DNA of 15,112 nt from Actinomycetota bacterium (lineage in GTDB: Bacteria; Actinomycetota; Acidimicrobiia; Spongiisociales; ZC4RG35), in assembly GCA_022615295.1 (NCBI GenBank), contig JAKEHF010000078.1, positions 1 through 15,112 of the forward strand, given 5' to 3'. The position numbers and the translations under genes are program-made. The notes under the pieces were generated by a model. The model was not told where the DNA came from. It saw nothing but the letters and a program-made list of their open reading frames with translations, and searched no databases. This document shows, piece by piece, positions 6,882-15,112 of this stretch (position 1 is its first letter; the number at the start of each line of letters is the position of its first letter).

Positions 6882-8081
6882 TCATGCTGTCTTTCTCGGT
6901 GGGTTGTAGAACGGCAGACGGGTCACCACAGAGCCCACCATCTCATAACGATGGTCGATGGTCACCTCGAGCCCGACCTTGGTGCCCACCTTGGCGTGGT
7001 CGGGCCGGATCCGGGCGATCCCGATGTGATGCTGCAGCACGGGGGAGTAGACGAAGCTCGGGGTCCAGCCGATCTGTCTCACCTTCTCGTCGTAGATCAT
7101 CATCCCCCCGTGCTCCGGCGTGTGGTCCTTGGGCGGGACGAGCCCCCGCGCGTTGTAGGCACGATCCCAGTCCTCCCAGTCCGCCATGATGCCGACCGTC
7201 CGCCATCGGGAGGTGCCCTCGGCCTTTTCCCGCTCGATGGCCCTGCGGCCGATGAAGGCCCTGTCGTCGCTCTCCAGGTCCCGCAGCATCCACCCCATGT
7301 TCAGCTCGAGGGGAGTGGCCCTCTGGTCGTCGTTCCAGGAGTAGCGCGCCGAGTAGAAGTCGACGTCGATGAGGATGAGCCCGGCCTCGATCCTGGTGAT
7401 GAGGAGGGCGGTCTGTCCTGCCGGGATCACCCCGTATGGCGCCGCGGTCTCGAAGAGCCGGTCCCAAATCTCGAGGGCGTCGTCACGCTCCACCCAGATC
7501 TCGTAGCCGAGATCCCCGGTGTAACCGGTGCGGGAGATGGTCACCGGAACCCGCCCGATCTTGGCCGGGGTGAGGTGGAAATAGCCGATGGTCTCCATCT
7601 CGGGGGCCAGTTTGGAGAGGACCTCCCTCGCGTAGGGCCCTTGGAGGGCGAGCGCCCCGTACTCGTCCGAGACGTCCTCGATGATCACCCTCATCGGTCC
7701 CCGGAGATCCTCGAGATAGGCCTGGTTTGGCTCGGCGGCGGTGAGGAGGAACTCGTCCTCGGTGTGCCGGAAGATGACCCCGTCCTCCATGACCCATCCG
7801 TCGTGGTTGCACCAGGCGGTGTAGTGGGCCTGGCCGGGGCGGCACTTGCGGATGTCCCGGATCAGGACCCCGGAGAGGAAGCGCTCGGCGTCGGCGCCGT
7901 GGATGCGGTATTTGTAGAGGGGAGAGGTGTCGATGACCCCGGCCGAGTTGCGTATGGCGAAATACTCGAACTTGTCCGACATCTGATACCGGTCGGCGGC
8001 GAGATAGCCCGACCAGTGGCTCCACAACCCGGTCTGGTTCGCCACCGCCGTCCTGGGGTGGAACGGGGTCTCTCGGATCAT
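6882..8081 (-). CDS. GcvT-like folate-dependent methyl/aminomethyltransferase
   Basis: The 399-residue protein has the T-protein fold. Visible blocks are NSAGVIDTSPLYKYRIHGADAERFL (45-69), the acidic folate region WVMEDGVIFR (96-105), the family signature SRTGYTGDLGYEIWV (183-197), RIEAG (230-234), and a C-terminal barrel with IGWTPSFVYSPVLQHHIGIA. The usual Asp-Asp pair of this region appears as Glu99-Asp100. The long N-terminal extension (WSHWSGYLAADRY) and the missing ARD block before RIEAG suggest it is not the housekeeping glycine-cleavage T protein; no gcvH or gcvP is nearby. Relatives demethylate DMSP, methoxylated aromatics, or dimethylglycine-type amines; the substrate is not readable. 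The ATG at 8081 is preceded by AGGAG 7 nt away. It is the first gene of a three-gene leftward operon. Confidence 0.82.
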   Translation of the reverse strand: MIRETPFHPRTAVANQTGLWSHWSGYLAADRYQMSDKFEYFAIRNSAGVIDTSPLYKYRIHGADAERFLSGVLIRDIRKCRPGQAHYTAWCNHDGWVMEDGVIFRHTEDEFLLTAAEPNQAYLEDLRGPMRVIIEDVSDEYGALALQGPYAREVLSKLAPEMETIGYFHLTPAKIGRVPVTISRTGYTGDLGYEIWVERDDALEIWDRLFETAAPYGVIPAGQTALLITRIEAGLILIDVDFYSARYSWNDDQRATPLELNMGWMLRDLESDDRAFIGRRAIEREKAEGTSRWRTVGIMADWEDWDRAYNARGLVPPKDHTPEHGGMMIYDEKVRQIGWTPSFVYSPVLQHHIGIARIRPDHAKVGTKVGLEVTIDHRYEMVGSVVTRLPFYNPPRKTA

Positions 8082-8103
8082 TCACCTGCTCCTGGTCGGT
8101 TTC

Positions 8104-8119
8104 CTGAACAGCGGTTCAA
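8104..8119. promoter_or_regulatory. Operator-like inverted repeat between the GcvT operon and the amine oxidase
   Basis: CTGAACAGCGGTTCAA contains TGAAC-AGCG-GTTCA, a perfect 5-bp inverted repeat around AGCG. It lies in the 56-bp divergent gap, between the two start codons. It differs at 4 of 16 positions from the ligase-promoter palindrome read on the minus strand, with the same arm spacing and the same AGCG centre. It may bind the same or a related TetR-type protein. Confidence 0.5.
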
Positions 8120-8124
8120 GAATC

Positions 8125-8130
8125 TAGCTT
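8125..8130 (+). promoter_or_regulatory. Putative -10 box of the amine oxidase gene, leaderless mRNA
   Basis: TAGCTT fits TANNNT and ends 7 nt before the ATG at 8138. No Shine-Dalgarno sequence is present. The inverted repeat at 8104-8119 would fall between the -35 and -10 elements. Confidence 0.4.
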
Positions 8131-8137
8131 GTCAGCC

Positions 8138-9316
8138 ATGCGTGTGCTCGTGGTCGGCGCCGGTCTCGCCGGTCTCGCCGCGGCGAGACGGCTTAACGGG
8201 GCGGGTGCCGAGGTTACCGTCCTCGAGGCGCGGTCCCGGGTGGGCGGCCGGGTTTGGTCGGAGACACTGGCCAACGGCGAGGTGGTCGAGCTCGGTGGGG
8301 AGTGGATCGACGACGGCCAGGTCGTCGTCACCGCCCTCGTCGCTGACCTGGGGCTCGACCTGGTCGACACCGGACAGGACTTCATCCAGCGTGACTTGAT
8401 CGGAGGCCCGGTGCTCACCCCCGAGGATCACGAGTCGGTGGCGACCCGGGTCCTCGAGGTCCTGGCGGACCACGTCGACCGTCTCCACACCATGACCATG
8501 GCCGACGTCCTCGCCATGACCGGGGTGAGTGGTCCGGCGATGACGGTGCTCGTCTCCCGTCTCACCGGGACCTTCGCCACGACACTCGACCAGGTGGGGG
8601 CCGAGGAGATGGGCGAGGAGTTCGGCATGAGCCAGGGGAGCAGGTATGTGCGGGTGGCAGGCGGCAACGATCGTCTCGCCATCGAGATGGCCAAGCATCT
8701 GGACGTCCGTCTCGAGACCCCGGTGACGACCGTCAGCGACAGCGGCATCGGGGTGGAGGCGGTGATACCCGACGGGACGATAGGCGCCGACTACGCGGTG
8801 GTGGCAGTCCCCCTCCCGGTGGTGCGACGCCCGGGATTCCTCCCCGACCTTCCGTCACGGGCGCGGGAGACGTTGGAGGCCATGGGGATGGGGACCGCGG
8901 TCAAGCTCGCGGTGGCGACGGCTGCCCAACCGCCGATGTTCCGTCGTCAGGAGTCCGACATACCGGCCTGGTACTGGACAGGGGCCCGTTCCGACGGACG
9001 GCCCCGGTGGGCGGTCACCGGGTTCGCCGGAACCGCAGCCGGGGTCGTCGCCATGAAGGGCGCGGTCGCCGAACGGGTAGCCAAGGCCGTCCCCGAGGTT
9101 GCCCTCGACGGCGACCCGGTCGTGGTCGACTGGGGCGAGGACCCCTGGGCCGGGGGCTGCTATTCGGCGATCGGTCCCGGGCAACGGGCAGGGCTCGCCG
9201 AGCTCGGTCGGCGTTTCGGGCGCATCGTGGCAGCCGGGGAGCACGTCAACGGGACCGGGACCATGGTCGGGGCGATCGTCAGCGGCTACGACGCCGCCGG
9301 TCTCCTCCTCACCTAG
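8138..9316 (+). CDS. Flavin-containing amine oxidase
   Basis: A 392-residue FAD enzyme of the monoamine-oxidase group. It opens with the Rossmann motif VVGAGLAGLAAARRL (5-19), Glu30 for the FAD ribose, the RVGGR block (34-38) and GGEW (53-56). The C-terminal FAD motif is AAGEHVNGTGTMVGAIVSGYDAAG (about 365-388). Relatives oxidise primary or secondary amines to imines with oxygen as acceptor; the substrate is not readable. The ATG at 8138 is chosen because it begins the FAD strand directly and has a -10-like box at leaderless spacing. An in-frame TTG at 8129 would add only three residues. It is divergent from the GcvT-like operon and ends tail-to-tail with the hydrolase gene, sharing a CTAG whose two strands supply both stop codons. 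A role in feeding aromatic amines to the benzoyl-CoA pathway is speculative. Confidence 0.85.
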   Translation: MRVLVVGAGLAGLAAARRLNGAGAEVTVLEARSRVGGRVWSETLANGEVVELGGEWIDDGQVVVTALVADLGLDLVDTGQDFIQRDLIGGPVLTPEDHESVATRVLEVLADHVDRLHTMTMADVLAMTGVSGPAMTVLVSRLTGTFATTLDQVGAEEMGEEFGMSQGSRYVRVAGGNDRLAIEMAKHLDVRLETPVTTVSDSGIGVEAVIPDGTIGADYAVVAVPLPVVRRPGFLPDLPSRARETLEAMGMGTAVKLAVATAAQPPMFRRQESDIPAWYWTGARSDGRPRWAVTGFAGTAAGVVAMKGAVAERVAKAVPEVALDGDPVVVDWGEDPWAGGCYSAIGPGQRAGLAELGRRFGRIVAAGEHVNGTGTMVGAIVSGYDAAGLLLT

Positions 9317-10086
9317 GGATCCTCGATCTCGGCGAGGAAGGCCGCAATGGCCGCGATCGTCTCCTCGGGGTGCTCCTGATGTGGCGCATGCCCGGCGCCG
9401 GGGAGCACCAGTCTCCGGGTCGGCCCGGTCACACCCGCTGTGACCAGGTCGAGCTGGGCTAGGGAGCCGTAGGGGTCGTCCACGCACTGGATGGCCAGCA
9501 CCGGGCAGGTGACACCATCGAGAATGTCTCGTATGTCCCACCGGCGGAACTCGGGAGACAGCCAGACATCGTTCCATCCCCAGAAGGTGGAGGCCGGGTC
9601 GGTGTGATGTCTCGCCAGCCGTTCCGGGAGGTCGGTCGTCAGGAAGGCCTCCCGGGCCGTCTCGATTCCGGCGATCGTCCGGTCCTCGACGATCACGTGG
9701 GGCGCCAGCAGCACCAGCGCGGCCGGTTGACCGATCCCGGAGCCGGCGTAGATGAGGGCGATCGATGCCCCGTCGCTGTGACCGACGAGGACCGGTCGTA
9801 GGTAGTCCAGACTCTCCAAGACGACCGGGAGCACCTCCCGGGCCTCCCGATGCATGTACTCACTCTCCCGGGGAGCGCGAAGTACCTCCGAGCCCCCATA
9901 ACCGTGACGGGAGAAGACCAATCCCCGGCGCCCGGTGGCGGCGCACAGCTCCGTGGGGAACCCACGCCAGGTGCTCAGCGAGCCCAGACCCTCGTGGAGA
10001 AAGACCAGAGGGGCCGCACTTGGGATGCCCGAGATCTCGAGGTACTCGATCGCCCCCCTGGCGAGCTGGATCGTCTGCGGCGACAT
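9313..10086 (-). CDS. Alpha/beta hydrolase beside the benzoyl-CoA cluster
   Basis: A 257-residue single-domain alpha/beta hydrolase with a complete triad: the oxyanion-hole region FLHEGLGS (29-36), the nucleophile elbow GHSDGAS with Ser104, Asp203 or Asp204 in CVDDPYGS, and His233 in GAGHAPHQEHPE. Length and spacing are those of esterases, lactonases and C-C bond hydrolases such as the meta-cleavage enzymes. Hydrolase genes do occur in box clusters (from memory), so it may act on an ester, lactone or CoA-ester by-product; this is inferred. ATG 10086 is chosen over upstream in-frame starts because GGAGG lies about 8 nt before it and the upstream stretch runs through the ligase promoter. A minus-strand TAGCCT (10115-10120) overlaps the palindrome at 10118-10133, so the hydrolase and ligase are probably controlled together. 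Confidence 0.85.
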   Translation of the reverse strand: MSPQTIQLARGAIEYLEISGIPSAAPLVFLHEGLGSLSTWRGFPTELCAATGRRGLVFSRHGYGGSEVLRAPRESEYMHREAREVLPVVLESLDYLRPVLVGHSDGASIALIYAGSGIGQPAALVLLAPHVIVEDRTIAGIETAREAFLTTDLPERLARHHTDPASTFWGWNDVWLSPEFRRWDIRDILDGVTCPVLAIQCVDDPYGSLAQLDLVTAGVTGPTRRLVLPGAGHAPHQEHPEETIAAIAAFLAEIEDP

Positions 10087-10113
10087 CGCTGGCCCCTCCA
10101 CTTCCCGTGCGCG

Positions 10114-10119
10114 TAGGCT
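10114..10119 (+). promoter_or_regulatory. Putative -10 box of the benzoate-CoA ligase gene
   Basis: TAGGCT fits TANNNT and its last two bases are the first two of the operator palindrome. The overlapping minus-strand TAGCCT could serve the divergent hydrolase gene. No good -35 hexamer is visible. Confidence 0.45.
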
Positions 10120-10133
10120 AACCCGCTGGTCAG
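10118..10133. promoter_or_regulatory. TetR-type operator at the hydrolase/benzoate-CoA ligase promoters
   Basis: CTAACC-CGCT-GGTCAG is a 16-bp inverted repeat with one mismatched pair. Read on the minus strand it differs from the palindrome at 12347-12362 at only two positions. It begins at position 5 of the ligase -10 box, exactly as the other copy does at the boxC -10. The regulator is inferred to be the TetR protein at 11692-12309. Confidence 0.7.
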
Positions 10134-10162
10134 GAGGCAGGGTCGACGGCGAGGAGGAGACG

Positions 10163-11695
10163 ATGCAGACCACCGAGAACGCGAGCACCCTCATCGACGC
10201 CAACCTCGAGGCCGGTCGTGGCCAGACCCGGGCCCTGATCACCGCCGGCGACGAGGAGTGGACCTTCTCCGATCTCCATCACGCCGTGTCCCGGGTGGCC
10301 TCCCGTCTCGCCGACCTCGGGGTGCGCAGAGAGGAGCGGGTGCTCCTCGTTCTGGACGACTCCCCGGCGTTCCCGGCGTCGTTCCTCGGGTGCATGAGGA
10401 TCGGGGCGATTCCGATCCCCGTCAACTTCCTCGCCCGGGGAGAGCACTTCGACTACTTCCTCGACGACTCCTATGCCGTCGCTGCCATCGTGGACTCCGT
10501 CTTTCTCGAGACCGTGGGACCCCGGGTCTCGGCCCGCCCCGGGGTCGGCCTGATCGTCGCCAACGGGGAGACGCCTCCGGGTGCCGAGGACCTCACCGAG
10601 TGGATGGCCGACGGGGTCGACGATCTGACGCCGGCGTCGACACACCCAGACGATCCCGGCTTCTGGCTGTACAGCTCGGGATCGACCGGGATGCCCAAGG
10701 CGGTGGTGCATCGCCACGCCGACATCGCATCCACCTGCCGTCTCTATGCCCATCCGGTCCTCGGGATCGGGCCCGGTGACGTGGTGTTCTCCTCGACGAA
10801 GATGTTCCACGCCTATGGCCTGGGCAACAACCTGAGCTTCCCTCTGTCCGTGGGAGCCACCTCGGTGTACCTCACCGGCCGGCCCACACCGGATCGTCTC
10901 CTCGAGCGGGTGGGGAAGCACCATCCGACTATCTACTTCTCGGTGCCCGCCCTCTACCACGCCATCCTCTCTCACCCCTCGTTCGCCGACACCGACTGGT
11001 CGTCGGTGCGGCTCGGGGTGTCGGCCGCCGAGCCGTTGCCGCCCGAGACCTGGCACCGGTTCCACGAGCGGACGGGGATCGAGATCCTCGACGGTCTCGG
11101 CTCCACCGAGATGCTCCACATCTACTGCTCGAATCGGGTGGGCAAGGTCAAACCGGGGACTTCGGGCACGCCGGTGGACGGGTATGAGCTGGAGATCCGC
11201 GACCCCGAGGGAGAGATAGTGGCCGATGGTGAGGCGGGCGAGCTCTGGGTCAGGGGGCCAAGTGCCCTCATGGGCTACTGGCACCAGGTGGGGCGGACCC
11301 GGTCGAAGCTCTCCGGGGGCTGGTTCGCCAGCGGGGACCGTTATCACCGCGACGACGACGGCTACTACGCCTACGAGGGCAGGGTGGACGACATGATGAA
11401 GATCGGAGGTCTCTGGGTCAGCCCGATCGAGATCGAGAACCGTCTCATGGAGCACCCTTCGGTGAGCGAGGCGGCGGTGGTCGGTGTCGACGTCGACGGC
11501 ACATCCCGGATCAAGGCCTGGGTGATCCTGGCCCAGGGCGCCATCAGCGATGGTCTGGTCGGCGAGCTGCAGGAGTGGTGCAAGGAGGCGTTGCTCCGCT
11601 ATCAGTACCCGCATCTGATCGAGTTCGTCGACGACTTCCCCAGGACCCCGACAGGCAAGATCCAGCGGTTCAAGCTGCGTGAGGCCGGGGCCTAA
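10163..11695 (+). CDS. Benzoate-CoA ligase
   Basis: It activates benzoate with ATP and CoA to benzoyl-CoA, the entry step of the box pathway, in the cytosol. The 510-residue protein carries the adenylate-forming motifs in order: YSSGSTGMPKAVVH (170-183), the aromatic-substrate pocket region FHAYGLGNNLSFPLSVGA (215-232), GLGSTE (311-316), SGDRYHRDDDG (390-400), GRVDDMMKIGG (406-416) and the catalytic PTGK with Lys499. FHAYGLGNN and SAAEPLPPETW are typical of benzoate-CoA ligases rather than fatty acyl-CoA synthetases. ATG 10163 follows GAGGAGGAGA at 10151-10160; upstream in-frame codons would run through the promoter and are rejected. The promoter carries the TetR-type operator. Its 3' end overlaps the tetR 3' end by 4 bp. 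Hydroxy- or aminobenzoates remain possible substrates. Confidence 0.92.
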   Translation: MQTTENASTLIDANLEAGRGQTRALITAGDEEWTFSDLHHAVSRVASRLADLGVRREERVLLVLDDSPAFPASFLGCMRIGAIPIPVNFLARGEHFDYFLDDSYAVAAIVDSVFLETVGPRVSARPGVGLIVANGETPPGAEDLTEWMADGVDDLTPASTHPDDPGFWLYSSGSTGMPKAVVHRHADIASTCRLYAHPVLGIGPGDVVFSSTKMFHAYGLGNNLSFPLSVGATSVYLTGRPTPDRLLERVGKHHPTIYFSVPALYHAILSHPSFADTDWSSVRLGVSAAEPLPPETWHRFHERTGIEILDGLGSTEMLHIYCSNRVGKVKPGTSGTPVDGYELEIRDPEGEIVADGEAGELWVRGPSALMGYWHQVGRTRSKLSGGWFASGDRYHRDDDGYYAYEGRVDDMMKIGGLWVSPIEIENRLMEHPSVSEAAVVGVDVDGTSRIKAWVILAQGAISDGLVGELQEWCKEALLRYQYPHLIEFVDDFPRTPTGKIQRFKLREAGA

Positions 11696-12309
11696 CCGCG
11701 GTCCGGGGCGGCTCCCAGCAACTGGAAGAGGGACTGACAACAGGCGTCACGCCACTCGCGATGGGTCTTCTCCCAGTCGGGGGTCTGCATCCACTGGAGG
11801 AACGTCCCCTCGATCAACGCTCTCATGTGACGGGCCGCCAGATCGGCGTCGGTCACGGCAAAGGAGCCGTCCTCGACCCCGGTGGCGATGACCTCGGCAT
11901 AGAGCCCATTGATGATCTCGGTCAACATCGCCGACAGACCCCCGAACATCGGGACCCGGGCCGCATGCTCGACCAGGTCCAGATAGAAGAGGTAGAAGTC
12001 ACGGTTGGCGGCGGCGTCCACGAACACCGCCCCCACCAGGCTGCGGATGGCCTCCTTGCCGTTCATCGCCGGTTCGAGACGACGTCGAATGCGCTCTGCA
12101 GTCCTCTCCAGGGCCCAGTGCATGGCGTCGTGCAGAAGCGCCTCCTTGGTGCCGAAGTGGTAGAGGAGGAGCGCCTTGGAGACACCGGCCTCCCTGGCGA
12201 TGTCGACGAGGGTGATCCGATGCGAGCCCTGTCTAGCCATCATTCGATAGGCCGACCGGATGATCTCCATCTCACGGGCGCCCCTGTCGGCGATGGTCTT
12301 CGACGTCAC
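11692..12309 (-). CDS. TetR-family regulator of the box genes
   Basis: A 205-residue one-component regulator. The N-terminal DNA-binding domain shows EMEIIRSAYRMMARQG, then the helix-turn-helix RITLVDIAREAGVSKALLLY (31-50) followed by HFGTKEALL. The rest is an all-helical ligand and dimer domain (about 60-205) with no assignable effector residues; benzoyl-CoA or a pathway intermediate is the obvious guess. GTG 12307-12309 is chosen: no ATG lies upstream in frame before the boxC region, and TACCCT at 12317-12322 ends 7 nt before it, suggesting a leaderless mRNA. The gene sits between the ligase and boxC and is divergent from boxC. Two matching palindromes at the ligase and boxC promoters are its likely binding sites. 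Classical proteobacterial box clusters use BoxR instead, so this is a different control solution. Confidence 0.88.
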   Translation of the reverse strand: MTSKTIADRGAREMEIIRSAYRMMARQGSHRITLVDIAREAGVSKALLLYHFGTKEALLHDAMHWALERTAERIRRRLEPAMNGKEAIRSLVGAVFVDAAANRDFYLFYLDLVEHAARVPMFGGLSAMLTEIINGLYAEVIATGVEDGSFAVTDADLAARHMRALIEGTFLQWMQTPDWEKTHREWRDACCQSLFQLLGAAPDRG

Positions 12310-12316
12310 GGCGGCC

Positions 12317-12322
12317 AGGGTA
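12317..12322 (-). promoter_or_regulatory. Putative -10 box of the tetR gene, leaderless mRNA
   Basis: On the minus strand TACCCT fits TANNNT and ends 7 nt before the GTG at 12309; no Shine-Dalgarno sequence is visible. The operator at 12347-12362 lies about 40-55 nt upstream of the implied start, at or just upstream of the -35 region. Confidence 0.4.
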
Positions 12323-12342
12323 CCGGTCGGGGCTCCCGGTGC

Positions 12343-12348
12343 TATCCT
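12343..12348 (+). promoter_or_regulatory. Putative -10 box of boxC
   Basis: TATCCT fits TANNNT. Its last two bases belong to the palindrome that starts at 12347. Transcription would start near 12355, inside the palindrome, giving a leader of about 27 nt. Confidence 0.5.
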
Positions 12349-12362
12349 GACCGGCGGGTCAG
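12347..12362. promoter_or_regulatory. TetR-type operator at the boxC promoter
   Basis: CTGACC-GGCG-GGTCAG is an inverted repeat with perfect 6-bp arms and a 4-nt centre. It overlaps the boxC -10 and the predicted start site, so a bound dimer would block boxCB. It is in the gap between tetR and boxC and matches the ligase-promoter site. Confidence 0.75.
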
Positions 12363-12381
12363 TGGCTACGGGCAGGTGGTG

Positions 12382-14030
<1,649 letters not shown>

Positions 14031-14031
<1 letters not shown>

Positions 14032-15112
14032 TGGCCTGGCAGGACGTCGACTACGACAGCCTGATCCCGAACAACGTCGGCCTCGCCGCAGACCCCAAGC
14101 TGCAGCGTGCCCTGGAGCAATGGCACCCCGGCTACATCGACTGGTGGATGTCCATGGGACCCGAAGGGTTCCAGATGGCCGACGTCTACCTGCGTACCGC
14201 CATCAGCGTCGAGAAGGAGGGTTGGGCCAAGTTCGGCTACGTGAGGATGCCCCAGTACCGCTGGGGGATCCTTCTCGCCCCCGAGGTGGCAGGGCGCCTG
14301 ATCCCCTTCGGGGAGCACGCCGGCGATCCGGCGTGGCAAGAGGTCCCCGGGGAGTATCGGGCGATGCTCCGTCGTCTCATCGTCATCCAGGGGGACACCG
14401 AGCCGGCGTCGGTGGAGCAGCAACGTCATCTCGGGGCCACGGCGCCCTCCCTCTACGACATGAGAAACCTGTTCCAGGTGAATGTCGAAGAGGGCCGTCA
14501 TCTCTGGGCGATGGTCTATCTCCTCCACAAGTTCTTCGGACGGGACGGCCGCGAGGAGGCGGAGGACCTGCTTCGCCGTCAGTCGGGGAGCCCGGAGCAG
14601 CCGAGGATGCTGGGCGCCTTCAACGAGGAGACACCCGACTGGCTCTCCTTCTTCATGTTCACCTTTTTCACCGACCGCGACGGCAAGATGCAGCTCGAGG
14701 CCCTCGCCCAGTCGGGCTTCGATCCGCTATCCCGCACCTGCCGCTTCATGCTGGCCGAAGAGGCCCATCACATGTTCGTCGGTTACACCGGGGTCAAGAG
14801 GATCGTGGAGGCGACGGCCAAGGCCATGGCGGCAGCCGGCGTCGTCGATCCCTATGACGCCGAGAGCGTCCGTGCCTTGGGGGTGATCGATCTCCCCGCT
14901 ATCCAACGCAAGGTCAACCTCCATTACTCGCTGACGCTCGACCTCTTCGGCTCGGAGGAGTCCACCAATGCCGCCAACTTCTTCAACTCTGGTCTCAAGG
15001 GCCGCTATCACGAGGACCAGCTCGAGGATGACCACAAGCTAAGGGCAGCCAGCTACCCGGTGATGAAGCTGGTCGACGACGAGCTGAGGCTGGTCGAGGT
15101 TCCCGCGCTGAA
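14031..15112 (+). CDS. boxB: Benzoyl-CoA 2,3-epoxidase BoxB, C-terminus beyond the window
   Basis: BoxB is the oxygenase of the BoxAB system: a soluble diiron enzyme that epoxidises benzoyl-CoA using electrons from the flavo-iron-sulfur protein BoxA. The window holds the first 360 codons, uninterrupted; the family is about 475 residues long. All six likely iron ligands are visible: Glu124 (GDTEPAS), Glu154 and His157 (VEEGRHLW), Asp215 (FFTDRDG), Glu244 and His247 (AEEAHHMF). Each is offset by exactly +4 from the ligands of the characterised Azoarcus evansii BoxB as I remember them (120, 150, 153, 211, 240, 243). The start ATG overlaps the boxC stop (TGATG), and AGGAGG lies about 6 nt upstream within boxC, so the two are translationally coupled. 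boxA is not in the window. Confidence 0.95.

Noticed and set aside
6951..8399. 482-codon open frame on the plus strand opposite the GcvT-like gene
   Set aside because: Shadow frame: it crosses the divergent promoter region and the start of the amine oxidase and shows no recognisable fold.
9935..10162. N-terminal extension of the ligase
   Set aside because: It overlaps the hydrolase gene and crosses the operator. ATG 10163 has a strong Shine-Dalgarno sequence and gives the normal family length.
10130..11740. 536-codon open frame on the minus strand opposite the ligase
   Set aside because: Antisense shadow of a well-recognised benzoate-CoA ligase in GC-rich DNA. Its protein is low-complexity (Gly, His, Pro, Arg, Glu) with no domain.

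Overview
The window is strongly GC-rich, gene-dense DNA of actinobacterial character. Short intergenic gaps, GTG starts, several starts that look leaderless (a TANNNT box 6-7 nt before the start codon) and a threonine-rich lipoprotein spacer all point that way. An uncultured Acidimicrobiia-like actinobacterium is my best guess; this is an inference, since no marker gene is present. No rRNA, tRNA, CRISPR array, insertion sequence or phage gene was seen, and no gene-free stretch exceeds 300 bases.

Left part (1-3524). The 5' end of a leftward secreted protein is cut by the window edge. Next comes a divergent arsenic pair: arsM (arsenite methyltransferase, leftward) and arsR (repressor, rightward). 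They share a short control region with two related ArsR-like operator sites and a consensus arsM promoter (TTGACA, 17 nt, TAGAGT). Downstream of arsR are an SH3-domain lipoprotein, whose signal peptide is out of frame with the rest by one base, and an MFS exporter.

Middle part (3532-9316). A tight leftward three-gene operon runs from about 8081 to 3532: a GcvT-like tetrahydrofolate-dependent methyl/aminomethyltransferase, a CrtI/PYROXD2-like FAD oxidoreductase, and a SulP permease with a STAS domain. A flavin amine oxidase is transcribed divergently from this operon.

Right part (9313-15112). This is an aerobic benzoyl-CoA (box) pathway cluster. An alpha/beta hydrolase (leftward) diverges from a benzoate-CoA ligase (rightward), and a TetR regulator (leftward) diverges from boxC and boxB (rightward, boxB cut by the window end). 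The ligase makes benzoyl-CoA, BoxB epoxidises it, and BoxC cleaves the epoxide ring to 3,4-dehydroadipyl-CoA semialdehyde and formate. BoxA, the reductase partner, and the semialdehyde dehydrogenase are not in the window.

The strongest new observation is regulatory. The ligase and boxC promoters carry nearly identical 16-bp palindromes, fused in exactly the same phase to their -10 boxes. The natural candidate regulator is the TetR protein encoded between them. A weaker relative of the palindrome lies between the GcvT operon and the amine oxidase, which raises the possibility that these are part of the same regulon. No wholly novel multi-gene system could be demonstrated from sequence alone.
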